Counted from the first letter of the stretch, positions 25,334-34,127 are shown. The stretch: 64,000 nt of DNA from JAGGYK01 sp034716155 (GCA_034716155.1 JAYEFR010000079.1:1-64000), one strand, 5' to 3'. The notes: generated from the letters alone by a model not told the origin. A program made the numbers and translations.

Positions 25334-26785
25334 GTGTCCTGCTTAACAGTAAGTCGGCTGAATGAGATTGCTAAAAATGCCCTTACATTGGCGTTTGACA
25401 AAGAGATCTCGGTAGTGGGAGAGATCCATGGGCTAAAGATTCACGCAAAATCTTCCCATACATACTTTGATTTAATAGAAAAGGCGCCTGATAGCAGGGA
25501 TCAATACATCGCAAAGGTAAGCTGTGCATTTTTTAAGGGGGCATATAATAAGTGGGAAAACTCACTTAGACGCCAGGGTATAACTGCATTTGCCCTCACT
25601 GATGGCTTGCAGGTAAAGGTAAGGGCCCGGATTGATCTGTACACAAAGGAAGGCAGATTCCAGATCATAATACATGGGATAGACCCCGGTTATACACTGG
25701 GATACATTGCAAAAAAGAGGATTCAGACCATAGAGATATTGAAATCCTCTGGCATTATGGATATGAACAAAGGGCTTATTCTCCCTTTTCCTGCCTTAAA
25801 TATCGGCCTTATCACATCCAAGGGCTCTGCAGCATATAATGATTTTGTGAGTATATTAAGAAAAAGCAACTACACATTCAATGTTGCATTGTTTAATGCC
25901 AATATGCAGGGAGAAAATACTGTAAATGAAGTAGTAAAGGGCATAGAAGTCCTGGAAAATACACCCTTTATGGATGCAATTGTAATAACCCGTGGCGGAG
26001 GCGCCAAAGCAGAGCTTTTTTATTTCGATGATATAGATATATGTAAGGCAATAGCGAGGTGCAAGCTGCCTGTAATTACGGGCATAGGCCATGAGATAGA
26101 CCTGAGCGTGGCTGATATGACATCATATAACTACTTTGTCACGCCTACAGATGTAGCAAAATTTCTGGTAAGTAGAGCAGATGAATTCTGGAATAAGATT
26201 GAACAGGTTGAAGGGGAGCTTATCCTGGCCTCCGACACTATCATTAAAGATTCGAAGGCTGACTTAAGCGAGCTTGCCTCAATGCTTGCCATCACGGCTC
26301 AGAAATATACCTCACAGGCAATAAATAACCTTAAATCCCTTGCCTCTACACTGGGTTCAAACACAATAAATATGCTCTCAACTAAGCGGCAACACATAGC
26401 CCGTCTCCAAGAGGCAACTATTATTTCTTCCAGATACGTTCTTCAGACTCAAGACCGAGTGATCACCGAACTTTATCTCTATATAAAACAGGGGATATCT
26501 TCCATATTCAGTAGGGCACTGTCTTCTGTAAGCACTTCCATTCTGGACTTAAGTCGCGCAAACCTCTTTACCATCACCCAGGCCAAAACTACCTTGGAAA
26601 GGTTACATACTATGTTCAATGCTATGGATCCAAGGGCAGTCCTCGGTAGGGGCTATAGCATCACCTTGGATCTTGATGGAAGGGCATTAAAGGAGACACA
26701 CGGGGTATCAAGAGGAGATCGGCTAACCACAATATTATATAAAGGTAAGATCATTTCTTTGGTCGAAGACAAGGAGCCTATATGA
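25334..26785 (+). CDS. xseA: Exodeoxyribonuclease VII large subunit
   Basis: A 483-residue XseA. The N-terminal OB fold begins LTVSRLNEIAKNAL, with VVGEIHGLK and SHTYFDL strands. The central catalytic domain has the family's GLITSKGSAAYNDF, VITRGGGAKAELFYFDD and ITGIGHEIDLSVAD motifs. A long helical region follows, and the C terminus has DPRAVLGRGYSIT. With XseB it degrades single-stranded DNA to oligonucleotides in repair. It overlaps xseB by four bases (ATGA), indicating translational coupling. No clear ribosome site was seen before the ATG at 25334. Confidence 0.95.
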   Translation: MSCLTVSRLNEIAKNALTLAFDKEISVVGEIHGLKIHAKSSHTYFDLIEKAPDSRDQYIAKVSCAFFKGAYNKWENSLRRQGITAFALTDGLQVKVRARIDLYTKEGRFQIIIHGIDPGYTLGYIAKKRIQTIEILKSSGIMDMNKGLILPFPALNIGLITSKGSAAYNDFVSILRKSNYTFNVALFNANMQGENTVNEVVKGIEVLENTPFMDAIVITRGGGAKAELFYFDDIDICKAIARCKLPVITGIGHEIDLSVADMTSYNYFVTPTDVAKFLVSRADEFWNKIEQVEGELILASDTIIKDSKADLSELASMLAITAQKYTSQAINNLKSLASTLGSNTINMLSTKRQHIARLQEATIISSRYVLQTQDRVITELYLYIKQGISSIFSRALSSVSTSILDLSRANLFTITQAKTTLERLHTMFNAMDPRAVLGRGYSITLDLDGRALKETHGVSRGDRLTTILYKGKIISLVEDKEPI

Positions 26786-27024
26786 AAAAAAATCAAAGCT
26801 ATTCCAGCGTATTCAAACAGCTAGAGACAATTGCAGAAAAGATGAATAAGGGAGATATCCCCATTGATGAGCTTGGGGATAAAGTAAAGAAGGCTTCCCA
26901 CATGATAAAGTTTCTAAGACAGCGTCTAAAATCTGTTGAGATGGAAATAACAGATATCCTTAAGGATCTGGAGAGTGATCAAGCATCCCAAACCAGGGAA
27001 GAAGAAAGAGATGACAAAATATAG
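26782..27024 (+). CDS. xseB: Exodeoxyribonuclease VII small subunit
   Basis: An 80-residue helical protein with the XseB pattern: YSSVFKQLETIAEKMNKGDIP, then ELGDKVKKASHMIKFLRQRL. It forms the regulatory arms of exonuclease VII with XseA, whose gene overlaps its start by four bases. The acidic C terminus is slightly longer than usual. The aminotransferase gene follows after 6 bp. Confidence 0.93.
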   Translation: MKKNQSYSSVFKQLETIAEKMNKGDIPIDELGDKVKKASHMIKFLRQRLKSVEMEITDILKDLESDQASQTREEERDDKI

Positions 27025-27030
27025 AAGCTG

Positions 27031-28179
27031 ATGCCTATGAATATATCTAAAAGTGCCAAAAACATAAGACCCTTTTTGGTGATGGACATACTAGAGGCTG
27101 CAAATAAAATGGCGTCTTCCGGTTCAGATGTGATCCATTTGGAGGTGGGGGAGCCGGATTTCGATACACCTGAGTGTATTATAGACGCAGCACTTAAGGC
27201 CACCAGGGAGGGTAAGACCCATTATACCCATTCATTGGGTATACCTGAATTGAGGGTTGCCATATCTGAACACTATAAATCTACATACAACGTAGATACA
27301 GACCCTGATCAGGTCTTGGTCACAGCCGGGTCGTCGGCCGCACTGATGGTTGCATTTGCCATCCTTCTCGATAAAGATAGCGAGGTAATCATGTCAGATC
27401 CCCACTATGCGTGCTACCCAAACTTTGCAGAGATATTCTCTGCAAAGGTGGTGCGTATCACAACCCTAAGCGATGACCTGTTTCAATTAAACCCTGTTAA
27501 GGTAAAGAATGCCATAACCCCAAAGACAAAGGCTATATTGATAAATTCTCCAGCAAACCCCACAGGGGCTGTGTTAGATGATCCCCACATAAAGGACATC
27601 TCATCTTGTGGCCCTATAGTGATCTCGGATGAGATATACCATGGTCTTGTATATAAAGGTATCCCACATACCATACTCGAGTATACGGATAACGCTATAG
27701 TAATAAACGGCTTCTCCAAGGCGTATGCCATGACAGGGTGGCGTCTGGGTTGGGCAGTGCTGCCTAAGGAGCTTATAAGAACTGCACAAAAAATCCATCA
27801 GAACCTGATGATCTGTGCACCCTCTATCTCGCAATGGGCCGGGATTGCTGCATTAAGGGAGGCATCTTTGGATGTTAAAGAGATGCGTAAGGTATTTGCC
27901 AGGCGAAGAAAAATTATGCTAGGGGAGATGGCAAGACAGGGATTCAACGTTGAGGTAGAGCCTACAGGGGCTTTTTATGTATTGGTAAATATGAAACATA
28001 TATCACATAATTCACATAAACTTGCCTTTGATATCTTGAAAAATACCGGGGTTGGCGTAACCCCCGGAATAGACTTTGGCCCAAGTGCCGAGGGATACAT
28101 CAGGTTCTCATATGCGAATTCCAAGGAAAAAATACTATCCGGGATAGATAGGGTTGGCAAATATCTTAAGAGTCTATGA
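27031..28179 (+). CDS. PLP-dependent aminotransferase class I/II
   Basis: A 382-residue fold-type I aminotransferase of the aspartate aminotransferase superfamily (subgroup I-gamma-like). Marks: LEVGEPDFDTP near the start, YTHSLGIPELR, the NPTG signature in NSPANPTGAV, SDEIYHGLVY, and the Schiff-base lysine in NGFSKAYAMTGWRLGW (about residue 232), with RFSYANS near the end. The amino donor is not determinable; related enzymes transaminate aspartate, alanine or aromatic acids. It lies between xseB and engB with almost no gaps, so it is cotranscribed. Confidence 0.9.
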   Translation: MPMNISKSAKNIRPFLVMDILEAANKMASSGSDVIHLEVGEPDFDTPECIIDAALKATREGKTHYTHSLGIPELRVAISEHYKSTYNVDTDPDQVLVTAGSSAALMVAFAILLDKDSEVIMSDPHYACYPNFAEIFSAKVVRITTLSDDLFQLNPVKVKNAITPKTKAILINSPANPTGAVLDDPHIKDISSCGPIVISDEIYHGLVYKGIPHTILEYTDNAIVINGFSKAYAMTGWRLGWAVLPKELIRTAQKIHQNLMICAPSISQWAGIAALREASLDVKEMRKVFARRRKIMLGEMARQGFNVEVEPTGAFYVLVNMKHISHNSHKLAFDILKNTGVGVTPGIDFGPSAEGYIRFSYANSKEKILSGIDRVGKYLKSL

Positions 28180-28754
28180 ATATAAAAATAAAAGATGCCA
28201 GGTATGTGGGGACTATCTATGATAACCTGAAGCCCATACCGGAAATTGCATTTATAGGCAGGTCTAATGTAGGGAAGTCCTCGCTGATAAATGCCTTGCT
28301 TCATAGAAAGTCTCTGGTAAAGACCAGTAAATCTCCGGGCAAGACAAGAAATGTAAATTTTTTTCAGGTGGATTTCATAGGGCTGCCATCTGTCTATGTA
28401 GTGGATCTCCCGGGGTACGGCTATGCAAAGGTATCTAAGGCCATGAAAAAAGATTGGCAATATATCGTGCAAAGGTATTTCACTACATTAAGAGACTTGA
28501 GGTTGGTAATTATACTCGTAGATATAAGAAGAGGCATAGAGAAAGAGGAGCTTTCTATCCTTAAAATGCTTGCGGATTCGCATATAAGATGTGTTGTCGC
28601 AGCAACAAAAATTGACAAAGTAGGTATATCCCAAAGACAAAAAAAGGCATTGGAAATCCAAAATGCCTTAGGCGAATTACCTGCACTGTGTTCTGCTGCA
28701 TCAGGAGTCGGCATCCCCGATCTCTGGAAGGAGATAAAAACCGCCTTGTTATAA
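28176..28754 (+). CDS. engB: Ribosome biogenesis GTPase EngB/YsxC
   Basis: A 192-residue TRAFAC-class GTPase. G1 GRSNVGKSS, G3 DLPGYGYAKV and G4 TKID are visible, together with the EngB-specific KSPGKTRNVNFF switch region. It assists late assembly of the 50S ribosomal subunit. The start overlaps the aminotransferase stop by four bases. The gene ends directly before a dispersed repeat (copy B). Confidence 0.95.
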   Translation: MNIKIKDARYVGTIYDNLKPIPEIAFIGRSNVGKSSLINALLHRKSLVKTSKSPGKTRNVNFFQVDFIGLPSVYVVDLPGYGYAKVSKAMKKDWQYIVQRYFTTLRDLRLVIILVDIRRGIEKEELSILKMLADSHIRCVVAATKIDKVGISQRQKKALEIQNALGELPALCSAASGVGIPDLWKEIKTALL

Positions 28755-28947
28755 ACTGCCATGGCCTTTTCGGCCACAACGAAGGATGAAAATATATTTA
28801 GCCCTGAGCAGTCTTTTTGTTCTGTACTTATACCTGTCAGTAGTTTTTTTGCTCGTTGTCCGTTGTAAAACCTCCGGATAGGATAATCACCTTCCAATAT
28901 ACCACTGACAACTAACCACGGACAACGGACAAGTATTCTCATATAAA
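28751..28947 (-). repeat. Dispersed modular repeat, copy B
   Basis: An inverted copy relative to A and C. Read on the minus strand it starts TATATGAGAATACTTGTCCG, contains GTTGTCAGTGGTATATTGGA, ATCCTATCCGGAGGTTTTAC, AACGGACAACG and GTACAGAAC, and ends ATATTTTCATCCTTCGTTGTG then AAGGCCATGGCAGTTTATA. It is nearly colinear with copy C at 46.9 kb. Its outer end overlaps the last bases of engB. Confidence 0.8.
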
Positions 28948-28956
28948 GTGTATCCA

Positions 28957-29100
28957 GATTCCCCCTTTGAAGGGGGCCGGGGGGATGTCATTGCGAGGAG
29001 GTTTTTAGGCCGCCGTGGCAATCCCATTGGTTGCAGACACTTTGAGATTCTTCGCTTCGTGTGGATCCCCGGTTTGTCTTCGCTAAAGCTCGCAATGACA
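28957..29100. repeat. Two further palindromic repeats: CCCCCTTTGAAGGGGG box and CATTGCGAG inverted pair
   Basis: A 32-bp box at 28957-28988, built around CCCCCTTTGAAGGGGG, recurs perfectly but inverted at 40338-40369. Immediately after, TGTCATTGCGAG (28986-28997) and its perfect inverted copy (29089-29100) bound a 115-bp unit. Both are of the widespread interspersed-palindrome type; no gene is present. Confidence 0.7.
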
Positions 29101-29209
29101 ATATGGGTATTATGCAAAGGCCGATGAGGGCAAAAGGTCCCTACATTTCCCATAAAACCATTTTTCTTCTATCTTTCGTCTTTAATCTATTGTTTTCTCG
29201 ACTCTCTTT

Positions 29210-29340
29210 ATCGTCTTGCTCTCTGTTACTATTCACTATTCAATATTTTACTATTCACTGAAGTTTGACTCTCGACTATTCTTAATCACCCAAAACCCAA
29301 AACTCAAAACCCAAAACTTTTTTACTATTCACTCTTCACT
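29210..29340. repeat. Low-complexity word repeats, inverted partner of the 23.1-kb block
   Basis: This region consists of repeated words such as ACTATTCACT and CAAAACCCAAAACTC. About 83 bp (29250-29335) is a nearly identical inverted copy of 23125-23208. The right end runs into the 3' end of the following oxidoreductase gene and encodes its last few residues. Confidence 0.75.
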
Positions 29341-30627
29341 GTTTACTGTTATATGATCCGCCACCTTCATTGCAGATGAAAAGCTTATATCCCCTGAACA
29401 ACCATCCCCTCTCACCGTATCACCCACAAAATAAAGCCCCTTAATCTCTTTGCATACCACATCAGGCCTATTGGGTTTTGACTGCCTGGGTGTTAGCACG
29501 GTTCCGTTCATTATATGTGCCACCAGTTTCCTTTCCTTTTTCAGCTTAGGTAAAAATTCAGGAAACAGATTCGATATGGTAGCCTTCAGCCTTTGTTCAG
29601 CCTTGTCTGCCTCTTCAGGGTCCCCATCAAAGCCCCACGGCAACATTATTCCCCAGGTGGATAAGTGCTTCCCGGGAGGTGTAAGGGTTGGATCGCTATT
29701 TGACTGGAACTTTGCCCATATAGGGATATCCACCCCTAATATCCCCGCCTTGATTTGAGAACCCGGAGCATCTGTTATAAAATCTATGGACAGCCCTGAG
29801 CTATGTTCTATCCCCTTACAATAAGTCACAAATGCCTTGTCAAAGACATCCTCTTTTATGACATCGAACAGCAAAGGCAGTCTTGCAGCGAAGATCACTT
29901 TATCAGATTCATATTTTTCTTTGTCTGTAACAACCCCCTTGACTATAGAATTTTCTATTATAATATCTGTCACCTTTTCGCCTAAGTGTATCTCTCCGTT
30001 CTTTTCTATACGGGATCTCAATTTTGAAAATATCCGCCCGGACCCGCCAACAGGCTCACCAACACCAACACCTGCAGCTAAAACCCTTTGAAGAAATTCA
30101 ATCACCTCTCCTGCGCTTACCTTAGAAGGGTCAGAACACATAACAGTCATACCCAAAAACGGCAAAAAAGCCTCTACTTCTTTATTATGAAACCACGAGT
30201 GGTAAAACTCCAAAAGGCTCTTATCATACCAATCGTAAGGATTTGCGCCCTTTATCTTTACCAACAATCTCAAGAGTGTGATCCTGCCGGAAAAACCAAG
30301 TATCTTCGTGGTGAGAAAGCCCAGGGGGCCCTCTGGCCTATTCCATAGGCTAGACTTAAAAATCAGCTTTGCACCCTTTGCTTCAGGTGTAAATTCTATC
30401 TCATCACCAAGCCTACGCATTACCTGATTGGCAATGCCCTTGTCGGCAAGTCTATGAGAGTGAGCCCCATATTCCCATGTATAGCCACCTTCATCCGTGA
30501 ATGTACTCGCCCTGCCTCCTATAAGTGTAGATGCCTCGATTACGAGCACACGTTTCTTAGAGTGTGCCAAAAGTGCTGCTACACTCATCCCCCCATAACC
30601 TGCTCCGACAACTATAGCATCAATCAT
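29329..30627 (-). CDS. CrtI/phytoene desaturase-like FAD oxidoreductase
   Basis: A 432-residue flavoprotein of the CrtI/amine-oxidase-like superfamily, with an N-terminal FAD motif (IVVGAGYGGMSVAALLA), IEASTLIGGRASTF after the second strand and a C-terminal GLYFVGDTVRGDGCSGDISFSSAMKVADHI. The start at 30627 is chosen because GGGAGG lies before this ATG; an upstream ATG at 30693 lacks one. Relatives include carotenoid desaturases, isomerases and uncharacterised FAD oxidoreductases; no carotenoid genes are adjacent. The last residues (TVNSEE) are encoded by repeat DNA, so the native terminus may have been altered. Confidence 0.87.
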   Translation of the reverse strand: MIDAIVVGAGYGGMSVAALLAHSKKRVLVIEASTLIGGRASTFTDEGGYTWEYGAHSHRLADKGIANQVMRRLGDEIEFTPEAKGAKLIFKSSLWNRPEGPLGFLTTKILGFSGRITLLRLLVKIKGANPYDWYDKSLLEFYHSWFHNKEVEAFLPFLGMTVMCSDPSKVSAGEVIEFLQRVLAAGVGVGEPVGGSGRIFSKLRSRIEKNGEIHLGEKVTDIIIENSIVKGVVTDKEKYESDKVIFAARLPLLFDVIKEDVFDKAFVTYCKGIEHSSGLSIDFITDAPGSQIKAGILGVDIPIWAKFQSNSDPTLTPPGKHLSTWGIMLPWGFDGDPEEADKAEQRLKATISNLFPEFLPKLKKERKLVAHIMNGTVLTPRQSKPNRPDVVCKEIKGLYFVGDTVRGDGCSGDISFSSAMKVADHITVNSEE

Positions 30628-30714
30628 TATATCCTCCCTTTGAATTATCCATAATAGACATACGTTTTGGCTATATAATTTCTTGTACATCAAGACTGAC
30701 TTTTTGTCTATCTT

Positions 30715-30996
30715 ATGATTTTGGAAGATTCATGCCTTAAAGAATTTCTCTTGGGTTATGGAATCATATTGGACGGTGGTATTATTGATAAGATTAGCAG
30801 GATTCTTGGCGGAAATTATATGGTCCCAGTGACAAGTACATACAAAAACATAAAAGGGCTGAAAGTCCTTGGATTATAGATTCCCTATTTACAACATTAA
30901 ACGGCATAGGGTATGAAGGAAAAGACTTAAAACTTCCAGGTAACATCCGGCAGGAAATTTTAAGTTATATGACAAAGAAGGTAGTACATTTATAGA
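30715..30996 (+). pseudogene. Unrecognised frameshifted remnant
   Basis: From 30715 one frame reads through GIILDGGIIDKISRILGGNY and stops at 30879. Another frame then continues as SPWIIDSLFTTLNGIGYEGK and ends with NIRQEILSYMTKKVVHL at a stop near 30994. The two segments join sensibly with a one- or two-base correction at about 30825. The composition looks like real protein, but I do not recognise the family. No ribosome site was seen. Treat it as a probable decayed gene; coincidental open frames remain possible. Confidence 0.35.
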
Positions 30997-31043
30997 CATG
31001 AAGTTTTATCTATCTTAAATAAATCAAAGGAAACATCGAACTA

Positions 31044-31580
31044 ATGAGTCAAAAGAGACCCTCATGGGATGAATACTTTATGATGCTGGCAAAGCTTGCA
31101 GCCTCCAGGTCAACATGCATTTCCAGACCTACCGGAGCTGTAATCGTCAAGGACAGGCAGGTGCTTGCCACAGGATATAATGGGTCTTTACCTTCCCAGC
31201 CGCATTGTATAGATGAAGGAAAGTGTTTTCGCAGGTCGCTTGCCTGGCCGGAGGGGATGAAATATGATATGTGCAGATCTGCGCATGCAGAGGCTAATGC
31301 CATTGCGCTGGCTGCAAAAAAAGGGGTAGCTGTAGAGGGGGCCGCTATATACTGTACCTTAGAGCCATGTATTACCTGTACTAAGTTGATAATAATGTCA
31401 GGTATTGTAAGGATCGTATATGAACATGGATATGATTCCCCGATACCTAAAAGAGATGCATACTGGAAGGAAGTGTTAAACTCGTCCGGAGCAAGAGTGG
31501 AACAGCTTAGGCTCAACGACAGAATCACAGCGTATTCCATAGAGTTTCTAAGGCCGGACACATCAAAGAGGAGGCTATAA
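31044..31580 (+). CDS. Deoxycytidylate (dCMP) deaminase
   Basis: A 178-residue zinc-dependent deaminase of the dCMP/ComEB type. The zinc ligands are in HAEANAI (histidine plus catalytic glutamate) and CTLEPCITCTK (the two cysteines), with an N-terminal TGAVIVKD strand and the extra CIDEGKC region typical of dCMP deaminases. It converts dCMP to dUMP, the substrate for thymidylate synthase. It is followed at once by the dCTP-deaminase-like gene and thyX, so the operon makes dTMP from cytosine nucleotides. Confidence 0.92.
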   Translation: MSQKRPSWDEYFMMLAKLAASRSTCISRPTGAVIVKDRQVLATGYNGSLPSQPHCIDEGKCFRRSLAWPEGMKYDMCRSAHAEANAIALAAKKGVAVEGAAIYCTLEPCITCTKLIIMSGIVRIVYEHGYDSPIPKRDAYWKEVLNSSGARVEQLRLNDRITAYSIEFLRPDTSKRRL

Positions 31581-31581
31581 T

Positions 31582-32166
31582 TTGATCATTGGGGCAGATA
31601 AGATCATACGATTGATAAAAGAAGGTGTGGATATAGAAGATCATAAAACAGGCCGGCTTGCAAAAAGACCCCTGATTGAATATCTGGGTGAGGACCAGAT
31701 AGATGGCATAGAAGGCACAACCGTAGATCTCAGGTTAGGTGCCATATATCGGCCTTTTGGAAAGGCTTCTCTCATGAGAGAAAAAAGGATTACGCCAAAT
31801 ATAGAAAAGGTCATTGATATAGAATCTTCTCCTGATGGCGTATATCTGGTAAATCCTGGAGAATATGTGCTTTTTCAGACCATAGAACAGGTGAATCTGC
31901 CAAACTTTCTCTTTGCGTATATAAGACCACGCACTACCCTTATACGATCAGGCATCCCTCTGGAGACCGCATTTATATCGCCTAATTATCAGGGCAGGCT
32001 TACTGTAGGGATGAAACACCAGAGTATGAATGAGGTGAGAATACAAATGGGTTTTCGTATCTTGTGCATAGCATTTTTCCCGATAGATGGTAAGGCCGTA
32101 CCGTATCGGGGGGTTTGGCAAGGAGATAGAGTATCTACTGATGGAAAGGAGGAGAGACCATTTTGA
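31582..32166 (+). CDS. dcd: dCTP deaminase (dUTPase-like fold)
   Basis: A 194-residue member of the dCTP deaminase/dUTPase family. TTG start at 31582 with GAGGAGG before it. Family marks are GTTVDLRLG near residue 48, YVLFQTIEQVNLP, RPRTTLIRSGI and SPNYQGRLTVGM with the RxT/serine-arginine set. It should deaminate dCTP to dUTP (or be bifunctional to dUMP; the distinction is not visible). Together with dCMP deaminase upstream it gives two routes to dUMP. It overlaps thyX by four bases (TTGA). Confidence 0.87.
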   Translation: MIIGADKIIRLIKEGVDIEDHKTGRLAKRPLIEYLGEDQIDGIEGTTVDLRLGAIYRPFGKASLMREKRITPNIEKVIDIESSPDGVYLVNPGEYVLFQTIEQVNLPNFLFAYIRPRTTLIRSGIPLETAFISPNYQGRLTVGMKHQSMNEVRIQMGFRILCIAFFPIDGKAVPYRGVWQGDRVSTDGKEERPF

Positions 32167-32891
32167 AATATTTTGATGAAAAACTTAACTCAATAGACAA
32201 ATGGAAAGATCTAAGGCGTGATCTGTTCAGGAGTGAGGAGCCTAATGTAAAGCTCGTTGCAGTCACCACTCCTGTTGAGGAACTCTCAGACAAAGGGATA
32301 ACTATTGAAACGCTTCCTGCCTTTACTGCCAGACAGAGTCATGAGTCAAAGGGCACATATGAGGACGATTTAAGACTGAACCGCAAACTCATTGAATGGG
32401 GTCACGATACCCCTATACAGGCTGTGCAGTTTGTATACCTTGTTACCGGCATATCAAAATCTCTTGCAGGGCAGTGGACCAGACACAAAATCGGTATAGG
32501 ATGGACATTCAGATCCACCAGGTATGTAAAGGCATCTTCTAATACCTTTGTATACCCTGCAATGGAATACATAAACTCAGAAGACAAAGTAAAGAAGATA
32601 TACAAGGCGTATGAAGAAGAACACAGACATGCCATGGATGTATATGAAAGATTGAGCAATAACGGTGTTAAAAACCAGGAGTTGAGACGGCTTATGCCTG
32701 TTGGCTGGGCTACTTCAGCATATGTATATACAAACGCGAGATCCTTGAGACATTTTTTTAAATTGAGATTGGCCAGGGGTGCGGAATGGGAGATAAGAAG
32801 ACTTGCCTATATCTTATTCAATAAGGTTATGGATCTATGCCCATCTCTCTTTGAGGACATCGCAAAGGATTACGAGAAAGTGAATTCTTAA
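32163..32891 (+). CDS. thyX: Flavin-dependent thymidylate synthase
   Basis: A 242-residue ThyX-type protein that methylates dUMP to dTMP with methylenetetrahydrofolate and FADH2. TTG start with AAGGAGGAG before it. The signature region reads RHKIGIGWTFRSTRY, which fits the RHRxGxSFxxxSxRY variant rather than the classic RHRxxSxNExSxRY. The C-terminal RLARGAEWEIRRLAY corresponds to the conserved R-x4-Q/E-WEIR helix. Third gene in the pyrimidine operon, which supports the assignment. The K in place of the second R deserves checking. Confidence 0.85.
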   Translation: MKYFDEKLNSIDKWKDLRRDLFRSEEPNVKLVAVTTPVEELSDKGITIETLPAFTARQSHESKGTYEDDLRLNRKLIEWGHDTPIQAVQFVYLVTGISKSLAGQWTRHKIGIGWTFRSTRYVKASSNTFVYPAMEYINSEDKVKKIYKAYEEEHRHAMDVYERLSNNGVKNQELRRLMPVGWATSAYVYTNARSLRHFFKLRLARGAEWEIRRLAYILFNKVMDLCPSLFEDIAKDYEKVNS

Positions 32892-32926
32892 TTCAAACTC
32901 ATAATTAAGCTTAAGGAGGAGCTATC

Positions 32927-33388
32927 TTGGAAAAGACTCTAGTACTTATCAAACCAGATGCCATAGAACGTGGTATGACAGGAAGAATTATCGCGCGATT
33001 TGAAGAAAAAGGACTCACGGTTACGGCGCTCAAAATGCTTAAGGCCACGGATTCTCTTTTGGATGAACATTATGCCCATCTGAAAGACGAACCCTTTTTC
33101 CCAAGGATAAAGGATTTCATGACCTCTACCCCTATAATAGCCATGTGTGTGGCCGGGCTTGATGCAGTTAGCGTGGTCCGTTCCATCTGCGGCGTGACAA
33201 ACTCCAGAGAGGCCGCGCCCGGGACTATAAGAGGTGATTGGGGTATGAGCATACAATCCAATCTGGTCCATGCATCAGACAGCATAGATACCGCCAAGCT
33301 CGAGATAAAAAGATTTTTCCTTGAGAGCGAAATATTTACCTATACAAGGATGTTAGATAAGATAGTATATGCACCAGACGAGAGGTGA
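32927..33388 (+). CDS. ndk: Nucleoside diphosphate kinase
   Basis: A 153-residue NDK with a TTG start and the strong site AAGGAGG. LVLIKPDAIERGMTGRI opens the protein and the catalytic histidine is in NLVHASDS. The usual GTIRGDWG stretch (GDFG/GDWG region) is present. It phosphorylates nucleoside diphosphates to triphosphates, completing the dTTP pathway of the operon. It is slightly longer than the usual 140 residues at the C terminus, and its 3' end overlaps the methyltransferase start by 20 bp. Confidence 0.95.
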   Translation: MEKTLVLIKPDAIERGMTGRIIARFEEKGLTVTALKMLKATDSLLDEHYAHLKDEPFFPRIKDFMTSTPIIAMCVAGLDAVSVVRSICGVTNSREAAPGTIRGDWGMSIQSNLVHASDSIDTAKLEIKRFFLESEIFTYTRMLDKIVYAPDER

Positions 33389-34127
33389 TTTTAAACCAAA
33401 CCCAGACGAGACATTAGATGGCCTGGCTTGCGGGAATCTTTATGTATTGCAGAAGAAAAAAGGATACAGGTTCTCTGTCGATGCATACCTGCTTGCAGCC
33501 TTTGTAGATGTGCCGCCAGGGACGAAGGTCCTGGAAATTGGGGCGGGTTCCGGTGTGATTTCAATCTTACTGGCAGGGATAAAGGGGCTAACTGTAACAG
33601 GGGTGGAGGTGCAAAATGAAATGGCCACTATGTCAAGGCGATCTGTAATGTTAAATGGACTTGAAGATCAGATAAAAATTATTGAAGCAGACATCAATTC
33701 CTTTAAAGAAAAAGGATTCGACGCAGTGGTTACAAACCCTCCATACAGACCTGTATTTACCGGAAGGATCCCTCCTGATAAAAATAAAGCCATTGCTAAG
33801 CATGAGGTACTTCTAGACTTAGATGCCCTCTTAAAACAGTCATATAGTGCCCTTAATCCAACTGGACATTTTTATATTATATATCCTGTATGGAGGATGG
33901 GGGACCTCATCTATAGTATGCGGGCTCATAAGATAGAGCCCAAAAAGATACTAGCAGTCTACTCCAGAAACACAGAATATGCCGAGTTGTGCCTGGTAAA
34001 GGGTATAAAGGGTGGGGGGAAAGAACTCTTTTTTGGCCCACCTTTTTCTATCTATGGAAAGACAAATAAGTATACCAAAAAGATGGAACATGTGTTTAAA
34101 AAACTTAGTATATCAGAAAATCATTGA
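33369..34127 (+). CDS. SAM-dependent adenine-N6 methyltransferase, TrmN6-like
   Basis: A 252-residue Rossmann methyltransferase. Motif I is VLEIGAGSGVISILLA (about residue 50) and motif IV is NPPYRP (about 125), the hallmark of amino-group adenine methylases. Overall length and the CGNLYVLQKKKGYRFSVDAYLL opening match TrmN6/YfiC, which methylates A37 of tRNA-Val. RNA rather than DNA as substrate is inferred from this subfamily. It overlaps ndk. Confidence 0.85.
   Translation: MHQTRGDFKPNPDETLDGLACGNLYVLQKKKGYRFSVDAYLLAAFVDVPPGTKVLEIGAGSGVISILLAGIKGLTVTGVEVQNEMATMSRRSVMLNGLEDQIKIIEADINSFKEKGFDAVVTNPPYRPVFTGRIPPDKNKAIAKHEVLLDLDALLKQSYSALNPTGHFYIIYPVWRMGDLIYSMRAHKIEPKKILAVYSRNTEYAELCLVKGIKGGGKELFFGPPFSIYGKTNKYTKKMEHVFKKLSISENH

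Noticed and set aside
32163..32891. ThyX as a non-functional paralogue
   Set aside because: The motif fits a known RHRxGxSF variant and the operon context is coherent.
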